This document shows, piece after piece, positions 17,199 to 26,760 of a stretch of 64,000 bases of DNA (positions are counted from its first letter, which is position 1; the number at the start of each line of letters is the position of its first letter). Source of the DNA: Microvirga soli. Its GTDB lineage: Bacteria > Pseudomonadota > Alphaproteobacteria > Rhizobiales > Beijerinckiaceae. Location: assembly GCF_016734765.1 (NCBI RefSeq), contig NZ_JAERQE010000001.1, positions 62,001 through 126,000 on the forward strand, written 5' to 3'. The translations under genes and the position numbers were made by a program. The notes under the pieces were generated by a model. The model was given only the letters and a program-made list of their open reading frames with translations. It made no database searches and had not been told where the DNA came from.

Positions 17199-20100
17199 TC
17201 AGGACCAGTTCATTCGGGATGTGTCGACCTGGAGGTCGTCGATGGCCTGAATGTTGTCTGCCATCGGCTGGTCGAAAGTGGTCATGGGATCCGAAGGATT
17301 CGAGGATGGATCGCCGTCGATCTGCTCAGTCCACGAGACGGTCGCGACGTGGTTCATCTCGCCCCCCTCGTCGGCCATCAGCAGGATGATGTCCGATCCA
17401 GTGCCGTTCTGCATCGCCTCGAACCCCTGCCCTTGTGGTGGAACAGGTTCAGCCTCGTCGACCACCACATCCACGGTTTGCCGCGTCGAGGCCGCGCCCT
17501 CGCTGTCGAACAGTACGACTCCGATGCTGCGGGTGCCAGCGGCCAGTCCTTCCCCCTCGCCGCTCTCGAGCATCAGGGATTGCAGCACGGCGGCGTAAGT
17601 GTTGGGTGAGGCATGGCCGCTGAGGGTCAGCGTGCCCGTCTCGCCAGCATAGGCTCCCCCGACCAGCTCGATGCCGGTGTTGCCGATCATCGTGCGTCCA
17701 TCCTCGCTGTGCAGGGTGAAGCCCTCGAGATCGAGCCTGTCGCCCGGCTGTGCTCCGGAGAGCGTGATGACAGCGCCGTCAAGTTGCGTGCTGTCGATAT
17801 CCGTTGCATGCGCCGAACCGAATGCATCCGCCTGGCGATCTCCTGCGTCCGCATGATCTCCGCTTGTCAGGATCAGCTCGGGCGCATCGTTGACCGGGTT
17901 GATGGTGACCGTGAATGACCGGCTGGTTGTGGCGGAACTCGCAGAACCGGTTTCGGTGCTGACAGCTTCGACCGTCAGGTTCAACGTGCCGTTCCAATCC
18001 GCCAAGGGAGTCAGCTTGAGGCCTTGCACATCTCCGACTGGGACGCGCCATTCGCCGTCCCCGCGCGGGCTGCCAGCGGACAGGGTGAAACCGTCAGGAA
18101 CACCGAGAATGCTCAACACCAAGGTCTCGGAGCCGTCCCTATCGACGAGAGTCGCGGAGAGATCGAGCGGGATGGCTGTATCCTCCTGACCCGTCACATC
18201 TTTGACTGTCACCTGCGGTGCATCGGCCACGGCTTCGATCTGAACCTGCAGAGTGGTATCGGTCGTGGCGATCTTGCCGTTTGAGCTCTCCCGTGCATGG
18301 GCTTGCACGGAGAGGGTGGCGGCGCCGCTCCATTCGGGTCCTGGGATCAGCTTCAGGCCGGAGAGTTGCGCCGGTGTGAGTGTCCAGGTGCCGTTGCCAT
18401 GATCGAGACCGGCCGAGAGGCGGGCGCCCGGGGGCAGGTTGCCGATCACCACCGAGAGCACCTCGGATCCGTCCGTGTCTGTGAGGCTGGCCGAGATGTT
18501 CAACGCCACCGGAGTATCCTCCTGGCCTGTCGCATCGTGTGCGCTCACCTGCGGGGCATCGGCCACGGCCGTCACCGTCACCGCATGCGTGCCCGTCACC
18601 TCCCGGCTCACGCTCGTGCCGTTGCCCGTGTCGGTCAGTGTCGCCTTGATCGTGAGGGTGAAGTCCGCATCCGAGTGCTCGGCCGGATGCAGCGCCACCA
18701 ACCCGGCCTGCAGATCGGCGGTGGCCACCTGCCACACGCCCGGCGACAGCTCGGTGCCGTGGCTCAGGCGGGCACCTACGGGCACGCCCGACACCTGCGC
18801 AAACTCAGACCACGTCTCCGAGCCATCCTTGTCGCCGAGGCCAAAGGTCGGCTGGATCACGATGGCCGTGTCCTCCTGGCCTGTGCTGGTGCCGGCGATC
18901 GTGCCGGCATCGGCCACCGGATCGATGCCCACCGTAAAGCTGGCCGAGGTTTTGGCCTGTGAGCCGTTGCTGCCTTCCGTTGCCACAGCCGTCAGGGTGA
19001 GCGTATAGCGGCCGGAGAAGTGAGCTGGTGGATGAAGGGCAAGACCTGCCAGCTCCCCTGATGTGAGCTTCCAGCTGCCGTCCGGCTGGCGTGTGCCGGC
19101 ATTGAGGCTGGCATCACTGGGAACCCCGCTGAGCACGAAGCTGAGAGCTTCCGAGCCGTCCGTATCGCGCAAGGCGCCACCCAGGCCCGCGAGGCTCACG
19201 GGGGCGTCCTCGGAGCCGTGGGCGTCTATCACCGTCACCGTGGGCGCATCCGCCACCGCCTGCACCTGCACCCGGAAGGTGGTCTCGACCGTGCTGGTCT
19301 GGCCGGTGCTGCTTTCCTGGGCGGTGGCGCGCAGGGTGAGGGTGATGGGGCCGGAGAAGTGCTCGGGCGGGGTGAGGCTGAGCTGCGCGAGATCGGAGGC
19401 CGGCACGCTCCAGGAGCCGTCCGCCTGCCGGGTGCCGTGGGAGAGCAGCGCCCCGGACGGCACGCCGAGGATCAGCACCGTGAGCCCCTCCGAGCCGTCC
19501 CGGTCCACCAGCGCCGCCGACAGGTCCAGACGAATGCTCGCGTCCTCAAGACCAGAAACATCGCGCGAGCCGATTACAGGCGCATCGGCCACAGCCTCGA
19601 TCTCGACCTTCAGCGTCGCTTCTGTCGTCGCCACTTTACCGTTGGAGGTCTCGCGGGCATGGGCCTGCACGGAGAGATTGGCCGTACCGCTCCAGTTTGC
19701 AGGCGGGATCAGGTTGAGATTGGCCAGTTGACCGCGCGTGAGGGTCCAGGTTCCGTCGCCGTTGTTGAGGCCGGCCGACAGGCGGGCGCCCTCCGGCAGA
19801 TTGCCGATCACGACCGAGAGCACCTCGGAGCCGTCGGTGTCCACCAGGGCCGCCGAGATGTTGAGTTGAATGGTCGTGTCCTCACGACCCACAGCATTGG
19901 CAGCAGTCAGAACTGGCGCGTCCGCAACGGCCTCAAGCTTGATCGACACGTTTCGAGACGTGGTGCTCGTATGGCCGTTGCTCGCTTCTATCGTCGTCGC
20001 GGTGACCGTCAGCTTCAGGTCACCGATCCAGTTGGCGGGGGGGATCACACGAACGCTGTCGAGATGGGCAGGATCGACCGACCATGTGCCGTCTCCATTG

Positions 20101-23100
20101 TCGGTGACGCCCGTCCCTGTGATCCGAGCGCCGGTCTCCAGCTTTGAGATCACCACAGACGTGACGGTCTCGCTGCCATCGCTGTCGCGGGGGCTGATCT
20201 TTAGATCGAGGGGGATCTCGACATCCTCAGACCCAGTGGAAGGAGCCACACCGATCGACGCGCCGTCGGCCACCGCTTCCAGCGTGACGTTCAGCGTTGC
20301 GGGCGTTGCCGCCTCAGAGCCTGTCTTCTCCGTCGCGATGGCGGTGACCTTCAGAGAGATCGTGCCGGCGAAGTTGGCAGGCGGGATCAGCTCCAAGCCG
20401 GCAAGCTGGTCGGGCCGCAACACCCAGGACCCATTGTTGGGATCGCGCACGCCGGCCGAGAGCCGCGCTCCTGCCGGCACATTGTCGATGCGGATTCCCA
20501 ATGTTTCTGAGCCGCTGTCCGTATCGAGCGTTCTGGCGCTGATCGTCAGAGCGACTCGATTGTCCTCCAAGGCCGGTGCGCTCGAAACGGTGAGTTCGGG
20601 GGCCTGAGCCGCGGGGGGCGTGGGCGGAACGCCGCCAGGATCTCCGCCGGGTCCATCGCCCGGATCTCCGCCGCTCGGAGGAGGCGTAACGGTCACCGCC
20701 ACTACATCGGTGCGGATGGCCTGATCACCTTCCCGCTCGGTGACGACAACCCAAACATCGAGTTTGATCGCGCTGCTGTCGCCCATCTTAGGACGAATGG
20801 CCAGGGAGGGGAGGTTCTCCACCGGCACGAGCCAGACGCCGTCACCGGCCGGAATGCCGTGCGAGAGCGACGCTCCCTTAGGCACACCGCGCACCCAGAT
20901 CGTCAGTGACTCGGATCCGTCCGTATCGGTGGGAAGGGCGCTGACACTCAGACGGATCCAGCCGGTGCTGTCGCTCGTGCTGTTATGCCCTGTGCCGGTC
21001 GATGGTTCGGTCGTGAGTGTCGGAGTGTCGGCATGGCCTCGCGGGTCCACCTCCATGTGCCCGCTGATTTCCTTCGTGACGGTCTTGCTCCCGTCCGTGT
21101 CCTGGATCGTCATGCGGACGCTCAGGGTTTCCTTCACGTCGCTGTCGCGGGGCATCGTCAGGGTGACGCCGGTCATGTTCTCGGCAGCGATCCGGTAGAA
21201 ACCGTCGGCATCGGCCGTGACGATGCTGTTGTCGGCGAGGCGCAAGACGGCGCCCGACGGAATTCCGCCGATGACGATCTCGCCGATCACCTTCTCCGAT
21301 CCGTCGCGATCCCTCAGGCCGGGATCGAGGTTGAGCTTGATGGGCTCGTCCTCCGTGCCGTGCATCGTCCCCCAATTTGCGTCGCTGCCGTCGAGCCCGC
21401 CCACGGCAGGAGCATCCACCACCGCGCCGACATGGACCGGGAAGGTGACGCGGGTGGAGGCTTGGTCGCCGCCGTCCTTCTCCTGCGTGACGGCCGTGAC
21501 GGTCAGATTGATGGTGCCGGCAAAATCACCCGGGGGCCGCAGCGTCACGACCCTGGCTTCATCGGCCGTCAGTGACCATGTGCCGGGACCACGATAGGTT
21601 CCGACGGACAGAAGAGCGCCGTTCGGAATTCCTGACACGACGAAGCTGAGGATCTCCGAGCCATCGTTGTCTGGCAATGTGGCCGTGAGATTGAGGGGAA
21701 TATCGCTGTCTTCGGGACCAGTGGCACTCGTGACGTCGAGGATGGGTGCATCGGCGTCGGCCCGCACGGTCACCACGAGTTCTTTCGGCTGGCTTCTGGC
21801 CGTGCTGCCGTTCGGCTCCGCCGAGATGGCGAAAACCGTCAGGTGCATGTCCTCGTCGGAATGAGGCGGCGGAGTGATGGTCAGGCTGCCGACCACACCG
21901 GCCGGTACGCTGAAGCCATTGTCGGAATCTCTCGTGAGAACGAGGTCGCCGGCACGCACGATGGCACCCTCCGGTACATCCTCCAGCCGGTAGGCCACGA
22001 TGGATTCGGAGTTGTCGATATCGGTCGTCCGAGCCGTCACGTGCAGCGGGATGGCCATATCCTCATCACCGTAGGCCCGGTTCACGAGCAGGTCCGGTGC
22101 ATCGGCCACCGCATCCACCTGGACTTTGAAAGGAATGGTGACGGAATTCTCCGCGCCGCCATTGGCCTCCTTGGATGTCGCCGTGATGCTGAGCGCGATG
22201 GAGCCCGAGAAGTCGCGTGGAGGCGTGAAAGTCAGGTTTGCCAGATCCGACGGCTTGACGCTCCAGTTCCCGTCGGACAAACGCTCGCCGGGGATCAGGA
22301 CTGCGCCATCCGGAACCCCGAGGATGATGATCGACAGCGTTTCCGAACCGTCCAGATCCGTCAGTTTGGCGGACAAATCGAGCGGAATGGCCGTGTCCTC
22401 GTCGCCCTTCGCATCGTGGGCCGTGACGGTGGGCGCATCCGCGACCGCATTCACTGTGACGCCATAGGTGCCGGTGACGGTGCGGCTGACGCTCGTTCCG
22501 TTGCCGCTGTCCGTCTGCGTGACCGTGAAGGTCAGCGTGAAATCGTCATCGCTGTTCGGCGGCGGCTTGATCGTTACCAGCTTGTTGATCAGATCGTTCG
22601 TGTTGACCTGCCAGACGCCCGGCGAGATTTCCTTTGTTCCAGTGCCGCCATTGAGCGTTGCGCCCAGCGGCACACCGGTGACTTCCGTGACTGTCGACCA
22701 AGTCTCCGAGTTGTCATTGTCGTCCAGAATGAAGTCCGGTTTCAGCGTGATGTCCGTGTCTTCGATACCGGACGTGCTGCCGCTGATGGTGGCCTTATCC
22801 AGAACGGGATCGATGCCGACACTGAAAGTGGCAGAGGTGGAGGCTGAGGGATGGTTGTCGCCCGCTTCTGTGGCAATTGCGGTGAGCTTAAGGGAAAGGT
22901 TGCCTGAGAAGTTCGCAGGCGGATTAAGCGTAAGGCCTGTGAGCTGGGCTGGCGTGAGCTTCCAGCTGCCATCCGCCTGCTTTGTGCCTGCGCTCAAAGT
23001 GGCTGTGTTCGGCACGCCGCTGAGCACGAAGCTCAGGCTTTCCGATCCGTCCACGTCGCGCAGCGCACCACCTAAGCCGGCGAGGCTGATTGGGGTGTCC

Positions 23101-26100
23101 TCATACCCATGGGCATTGGCCACCGTGACGGTGGGCGCATCGGCCACGGCGGTCACCGTCACGGTGAATGTGCCCGTCACATCCTGGCTCACGGTCTTGC
23201 CGTTGCCGCTATCCGTGAGGGTTGTGCGGATCGTCAGGGTAACATCAGCGTCCGAATCCTGAGCCGGATGCAGCAGCACCCGGCCGGCCTGCAGATCGGC
23301 GGTCGACACCTGCCACACACCCGTCGACAACTCCGTTCCATGGCTCAGGCGGGCACCGGGCGGCACCCCTGAAACTTGGGCAAACTCGCCCCAGGTTTCC
23401 GAACCGTCCTTGTCGCTCAGGTTGAAGGCCGGCTTCAGCGCGATTCCCGTGTCTTCCAACCCGGATGTGCTGCCGCTGATCGTGGCTGGGTCCAGCACCG
23501 GATTGATCTCAACCTTGAAACTGGTCGAGCTGCGAGCCTCCGAGCCATTGCTGCTCTCGGTAGAGACCGCCGTCACGGTCAGCGTGTAGCTGCCGGAAAA
23601 ATCCCGGGCTGGATTCAGCTTGAGGTCCTTGAGTTCGCTGGGGCTCAGCGTCCAACTGCCATTGCCGTTGTTGAAACCGGCGGAAAGGCTTGCGCCTTCA
23701 GGAAACTCGGAGACGATGATTGAGAGAAGTTCCGATCCATCTTTGTCGACGAGAGCCGCCGAGAGGTCGAGGGGGATAGGGGTGTCCTCCTGACCTGTTG
23801 TATCTCGTGCGCTCACCTGCGGCGCATCGGCTACGGCTGTCACCGTCACCGCATGCGTGCCCGTCACCTCCCGGCTCACGCTCGTGCCGTTGCCCGTGTC
23901 GGTCAGTGTCGCCTTGATCGTGAGGGTGAAGTCCGCATCCGAGTGCTCGGCCGGATGCAGCACCACCAACCCGGCCTGCAGATCGGCGGTGGCCACCTGC
24001 CACACGCCCGGCGACAGCTCGGTGCCATGGCTCAGGCGGGCACCTAAGGGTACGCCCGATACCTGACTGAACTCGGACCAAGTTTCCGAGCCATCCTTGT
24101 CGCTCACATCGAAGTTCGGCTTCAGCGTGATGGGATTATCCTCGAATCCCGAGCCGCTGCCGCTGATGGCGGCAGTGTCCGCCACCGGATCGAAGCCCAC
24201 CGTAAAGCTCGCTGAGGTGCGGGCCTCTGAACCGTTGCTGCTCTCCGTCGCCACAGCCGTCAAAGTGAGATTGTAGCTACCGGAGAAGTTGGCCGGTGGT
24301 TTCAGCGTCAGGCCTGAGAGTTCGGCATGCGTCAGATGCCAGGTGCCGTCCGGCTGGCGTGTGCCGGCACTCAAGGTGGCATCATTGGGAACTCCGCTGA
24401 GCACGAAGCTGAGAGTTTCCGAATCGTCACGGTCGATCAGCGCGCCGCCGAGGCCCGCAAGGCTCACAGGCGTGTCCTCGGACCCGCGGGCATTCATCAC
24501 CGTCACGGTGGGGGCGTCTGCCACTGCCTCCACCTGAACGCGCAAGGGAGCCCGAGTGGTCGCCGTCGCGTCGTTCGAGCTGCGCGATGTGGCTTCGACT
24601 GTGAGATTGATCGTGCCGGAAAAATGCTCCGGCGGGCGAAGGGTGAGATCATCGAGATCGGCAGGCGCCAGAAGCCAGCCGCCATCGGCTTGGCGCGTGC
24701 CGTTCGACAGGGCCGCATCCGCCGGAACGCCGGTAACGAGGATTGAGAGCACCTCCGAGTCGTCGGCATCCGTCAGGCTCGCCGACATGTCGAGCGAGAT
24801 GGCGGTGTCCTCGGGACCTGATGCGTCGCGGGTGGTCAGAAGCGGTGTATCGGATACATCCGTGACCCTGACCTGAAATGGAAGGTCCGTGGTGGCCGTG
24901 GTGCCGTTCGAGCTCTCCCGCGCCGTCGCGCGCAGGGTGAGATTGACCGTACCTGAAAAGTCATGCGGCGGCGTAAATGTCAGATGCGCCAGATCGGCAA
25001 CGGGCACACTCCAACTTCCATCCGACTGGCGGGCACCATGCGAAAGAATTGCGCCCGGAGGCACATTGAGAATGCTGACGGAGAGCAGTTCCGACCCGTC
25101 TGTATCAACCAGAGACGCCGAGAGGTCGAGGGGGATGGGGGTGTCCTCCTGGCCTGTCGCATCTCGTGCGCTCACCTGCGGGGCATCGGCCACGGCCGTC
25201 ACCGTCACCGCATGCGTGCCCGTCACCTCCCGGCTCACGCTCGTGCCGTTGCCCGTGTCGGTCAGTGTCGCCTTGATCGTGAGGGTGAAGTCCGCATCCG
25301 AGTGCTCGGCCGGATGCAGCGCCACCAACCCGGCCTGCAGATCGGCGGTGGCCACCTGCCACACGCCCGGCGACAGCTCGGTGCCGTGGCTCAGGCGGGC
25401 ACCTACGGGCACGCCCGACACCTGCGCAAACTCAGACCACGTCTCCGAGCCATCCTTGTCGCCGAGGCCAAAGACCGGCTGGATCACGATGGCCGTGTCC
25501 TCCTGGCCTGTGCTGGTGCCGGCGATCGTGCCGGCATCGGCCACCGGATCGATGCCCACCGTAAAGCTGGCCGAGGTTTTGGCCTGTGAGCCGTTGCTGC
25601 CTTCCGTTGCCACAGCCGTCAGGGTGAGCGTATAGCGGCCGGAGAAGTGAGCTGGTGGATGAAGGGCAAGACCTGCCAGCTCCCCTGATGTGAGCTTCCA
25701 GCTGCCGTCCGGCTGGCGTGTGCCGGCATTGAGGCTGGCATCACTGGGAACCCCGCTGAGCACGAAGCTGAGAGCTTCCGAGCCGTCCGTATCGCGCAAG
25801 GCGCCGCCGAGGCCCGCGAGGCTCACGGGGGCGTCCTCGGAGCCGTGGGCGTCTATCACCGTCACCGTGGGCGCATCCGCCACCGCCTGCACCTGCACCC
25901 GGAAGGTGGTCTCGACCGTGCTGGTCTGGCCGGTGCTGCTTTCCTGGGCGGTGGCCCGCAGGGTCAGCGTGATGGGGCCGGAGAAGTGCTCGGGCGGGGT
26001 GAGGCTGAGCTGCGCGAGGTCGGAGGCCGGCACGCTCCAGGAGCCGTCCGCCTGCCGGGTGCCGTGGGAGAGCAGCGCCCCGGACGGCACGCCGAGGATC

Positions 26101-26747
26101 AGCACCGTGAGCCCCTCCGAGCCGTCCCGGTCCACCAGCGCCGCCGACAGGTCCAGACGTATGCCACTGTCTTCAAGACCGCCAACATCGCGCGCAATGA
26201 CTTCAGGCAGGTCGGCGAGGACATCGGCCGGTTCCTGAGGATCCGGCTTCGTGTCGGTTGGCGGTGTCACGACAACTGGATTGTCAGGAGTGGCGTCGAA
26301 CACCGGAGACGTGGCCTGCACGGATGTGTCATCCGATCCACTCTCGGCGTAGCCTGACGAGGACCGCGCAAGTTTAGCCCTGGGTCCAATTAAGGGAGCC
26401 GGCGCTGCGGATCGCGATAGATCGACACCGGCCGGTCCCTCATCCAGCGTGATCGCAGGTTTGGCCGGTGGCGCGAGATCGAGCGGCTTCAACGACTCGT
26501 CCTGTGGCGCCGGCACCCTGTTCCAACCGAGAGGGCCGATTTCATGAGACCCGACGGCGATGCCACCCGAAGGCCCGCCTCTCACCATGCCGAACGCCGC
26601 AACGGCCTCCGTTCCGCCCACCAGATTTCCGCTGGAGCCTCCATCGCCCATGGGAAGGCTTCGCTGAACCGCTCGCAGGGCGCGCAGCGCCTCCTCGTCA
26701 ACCACACTGGCGTCGAACGGGATGGTCGGATCGGGTTGCTGGCTCAT
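17199..26747 (-). CDS. Giant tandem-repeat adhesin-like protein, type I secretion substrate
   Basis: 3182 residues, acidic and without a Sec signal peptide. Residues 1 to about 195 are a disordered N-terminal region. About 24 repeats of ~95-115 residues follow, each with the Ig/cadherin-like signature GxEDTxIxLxLxAxLxDxDGSE, then LxxVPxGAxLSxGT, PPxxFSGxxxLTxxA and a linker VADAP; the DxDGSE loops suggest calcium binding. A non-repeat C-terminal region (from about 2950) ends DTSRMNWS and may hold the secretion signal. I see no RTX GGxGxDxxx array. It is last in an operon with HlyD- and ABC-type genes, 13 bp after the adaptor gene, so it is very probably their cargo, a surface adhesin or biofilm protein. 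Several repeats are nearly identical at DNA level. Confidence 0.88.
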   Translation of the reverse strand: MSQQPDPTIPFDASVVDEEALRALRAVQRSLPMGDGGSSGNLVGGTEAVAAFGMVRGGPSGGIAVGSHEIGPLGWNRVPAPQDESLKPLDLAPPAKPAITLDEGPAGVDLSRSAAPAPLIGPRAKLARSSSGYAESGSDDTSVQATSPVFDATPDNPVVVTPPTDTKPDPQEPADVLADLPEVIARDVGGLEDSGIRLDLSAALVDRDGSEGLTVLILGVPSGALLSHGTRQADGSWSVPASDLAQLSLTPPEHFSGPITLTLRATAQESSTGQTSTVETTFRVQVQAVADAPTVTVIDAHGSEDAPVSLAGLGGALRDTDGSEALSFVLSGVPSDASLNAGTRQPDGSWKLTSGELAGLALHPPAHFSGRYTLTLTAVATEGSNGSQAKTSASFTVGIDPVADAGTIAGTSTGQEDTAIVIQPVFGLGDKDGSETWSEFAQVSGVPVGARLSHGTELSPGVWQVATADLQAGLVALHPAEHSDADFTLTIKATLTDTGNGTSVSREVTGTHAVTVTAVADAPQVSARDATGQEDTPIPLDLSASLVDTDGSELLSVSILNVPPGAILSHGARQSDGSWSVPVADLAHLTFTPPHDFSGTVNLTLRATARESSNGTTATTDLPFQVRVTDVSDTPLLTTRDASGPEDTAISLDMSASLTDADDSEVLSILVTGVPADAALSNGTRQADGGWLLAPADLDDLTLRPPEHFSGTINLTVEATSRSSNDATATTRAPLRVQVEAVADAPTVTVMNARGSEDTPVSLAGLGGALIDRDDSETLSFVLSGVPNDATLSAGTRQPDGTWHLTHAELSGLTLKPPANFSGSYNLTLTAVATESSNGSEARTSASFTVGFDPVADTAAISGSGSGFEDNPITLKPNFDVSDKDGSETWSEFSQVSGVPLGARLSHGTELSPGVWQVATADLQAGLVVLHPAEHSDADFTLTIKATLTDTGNGTSVSREVTGTHAVTVTAVADAPQVSARDTTGQEDTPIPLDLSAALVDKDGSELLSIIVSEFPEGASLSAGFNNGNGSWTLSPSELKDLKLNPARDFSGSYTLTVTAVSTESSNGSEARSSTSFKVEINPVLDPATISGSTSGLEDTGIALKPAFNLSDKDGSETWGEFAQVSGVPPGARLSHGTELSTGVWQVSTADLQAGRVLLHPAQDSDADVTLTIRTTLTDSGNGKTVSQDVTGTFTVTVTAVADAPTVTVANAHGYEDTPISLAGLGGALRDVDGSESLSFVLSGVPNTATLSAGTKQADGSWKLTPAQLTGLTLNPPANFSGNLSLKLTAIATEAGDNHPSASTSATFSVGIDPVLDKATISGSTSGIEDTDITLKPDFILDDNDNSETWSTVTEVTGVPLGATLNGGTGTKEISPGVWQVNTNDLINKLVTIKPPPNSDDDFTLTFTVTQTDSGNGTSVSRTVTGTYGVTVNAVADAPTVTAHDAKGDEDTAIPLDLSAKLTDLDGSETLSIIILGVPDGAVLIPGERLSDGNWSVKPSDLANLTFTPPRDFSGSIALSITATSKEANGGAENSVTIPFKVQVDAVADAPDLLVNRAYGDEDMAIPLHVTARTTDIDNSESIVAYRLEDVPEGAIVRAGDLVLTRDSDNGFSVPAGVVGSLTITPPPHSDEDMHLTVFAISAEPNGSTARSQPKELVVTVRADADAPILDVTSATGPEDSDIPLNLTATLPDNDGSEILSFVVSGIPNGALLSVGTYRGPGTWSLTADEARVVTLRPPGDFAGTINLTVTAVTQEKDGGDQASTRVTFPVHVGAVVDAPAVGGLDGSDANWGTMHGTEDEPIKLNLDPGLRDRDGSEKVIGEIVIGGIPSGAVLRLADNSIVTADADGFYRIAAENMTGVTLTMPRDSDVKETLSVRMTIQDTDGSKTVTKEISGHMEVDPRGHADTPTLTTEPSTGTGHNSTSDSTGWIRLSVSALPTDTDGSESLTIWVRGVPKGASLSHGIPAGDGVWLVPVENLPSLAIRPKMGDSSAIKLDVWVVVTEREGDQAIRTDVVAVTVTPPPSGGDPGDGPGGDPGGVPPTPPAAQAPELTVSSAPALEDNRVALTISARTLDTDSGSETLGIRIDNVPAGARLSAGVRDPNNGSWVLRPDQLAGLELIPPANFAGTISLKVTAIATEKTGSEAATPATLNVTLEAVADGASIGVAPSTGSEDVEIPLDLKISPRDSDGSETVTSVVISKLETGARITGTGVTDNGDGTWSVDPAHLDSVRVIPPANWIGDLKLTVTATTIEASNGHTSTTSRNVSIKLEAVADAPVLTAANAVGREDTTIQLNISAALVDTDGSEVLSVVIGNLPEGARLSAGLNNGDGTWTLTRGQLANLNLIPPANWSGTANLSVQAHARETSNGKVATTEATLKVEIEAVADAPVIGSRDVSGLEDASIRLDLSAALVDRDGSEGLTVLILGVPSGALLSHGTRQADGSWSVPASDLAQLSLTPPEHFSGPITLTLRATAQESSTGQTSTVETTFRVQVQAVADAPTVTVIDAHGSEDAPVSLAGLGGALRDTDGSEALSFVLSGVPSDASLNAGTRQPDGSWKLTSGELAGLALHPPAHFSGRYTLTLTAVATEGSNGSQAKTSASFTVGIDPVADAGTIAGTSTGQEDTAIVIQPTFGLGDKDGSETWSEFAQVSGVPVGARLSHGTELSPGVWQVATADLQAGLVALHPAEHSDADFTLTIKATLTDTGNGTSVSREVTGTHAVTVTAVADAPQVSAHDATGQEDTPVALNISASLTDTDGSEVLSVVIGNLPPGARLSAGLDHGNGTWTLTPAQLSGLKLIPGPEWSGAATLSVQAHARESSNGKIATTDTTLQVQIEAVADAPQVTVKDVTGQEDTAIPLDLSATLVDRDGSETLVLSILGVPDGFTLSAGSPRGDGEWRVPVGDVQGLKLTPLADWNGTLNLTVEAVSTETGSASSATTSRSFTVTINPVNDAPELILTSGDHADAGDRQADAFGSAHATDIDSTQLDGAVITLSGAQPGDRLDLEGFTLHSEDGRTMIGNTGIELVGGAYAGETGTLTLSGHASPNTYAAVLQSLMLESGEGEGLAAGTRSIGVVLFDSEGAASTRQTVDVVVDEAEPVPPQGQGFEAMQNGTGSDIILLMADEGGEMNHVATVSWTEQIDGDPSSNPSDPMTTFDQPMADNIQAIDDLQVDTSRMNWS
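18517..19532. repeat. ~1.0-kb near-identical internal repeat, copy 1
   Basis: This block matches 25144-26159 at a constant offset of 6627 bp with about ten differences that I could count, roughly 99% identity. It encodes about three and a half consecutive repeat domains of the giant protein (C-terminal copy). Such identity implies recent duplication or gene conversion. The first ~210 bp also recur around 23839-24045. Confidence 0.85.
23839..24045. repeat. Third short copy of the internal repeat
   Basis: About 207 bp nearly identical to 18571-18777 and to its partner near 25198, with two or three substitutions seen. It encodes part of one repeat domain (HAVTVTAVADAP reversed strand context through the SPGVWQVATADLQAG segment). 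Confidence 0.7.
25144..26159. repeat. ~1.0-kb near-identical internal repeat, copy 2
   Basis: Partner of 18517-19532, encoding the first repeat domains after the N-terminal region. The identity ends sharply near 26159, just before the protein leaves the repeat array. Confidence 0.85.
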
Positions 26748-26760
26748 GCGATCAGCGTCC

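Noticed and set aside
17199..26747. Repetitive DNA that might suggest a CRISPR array or satellite
   Set aside because: Period is ~300 bp, it varies in length, stays in frame and encodes protein repeats; no short direct repeats with unique spacers.
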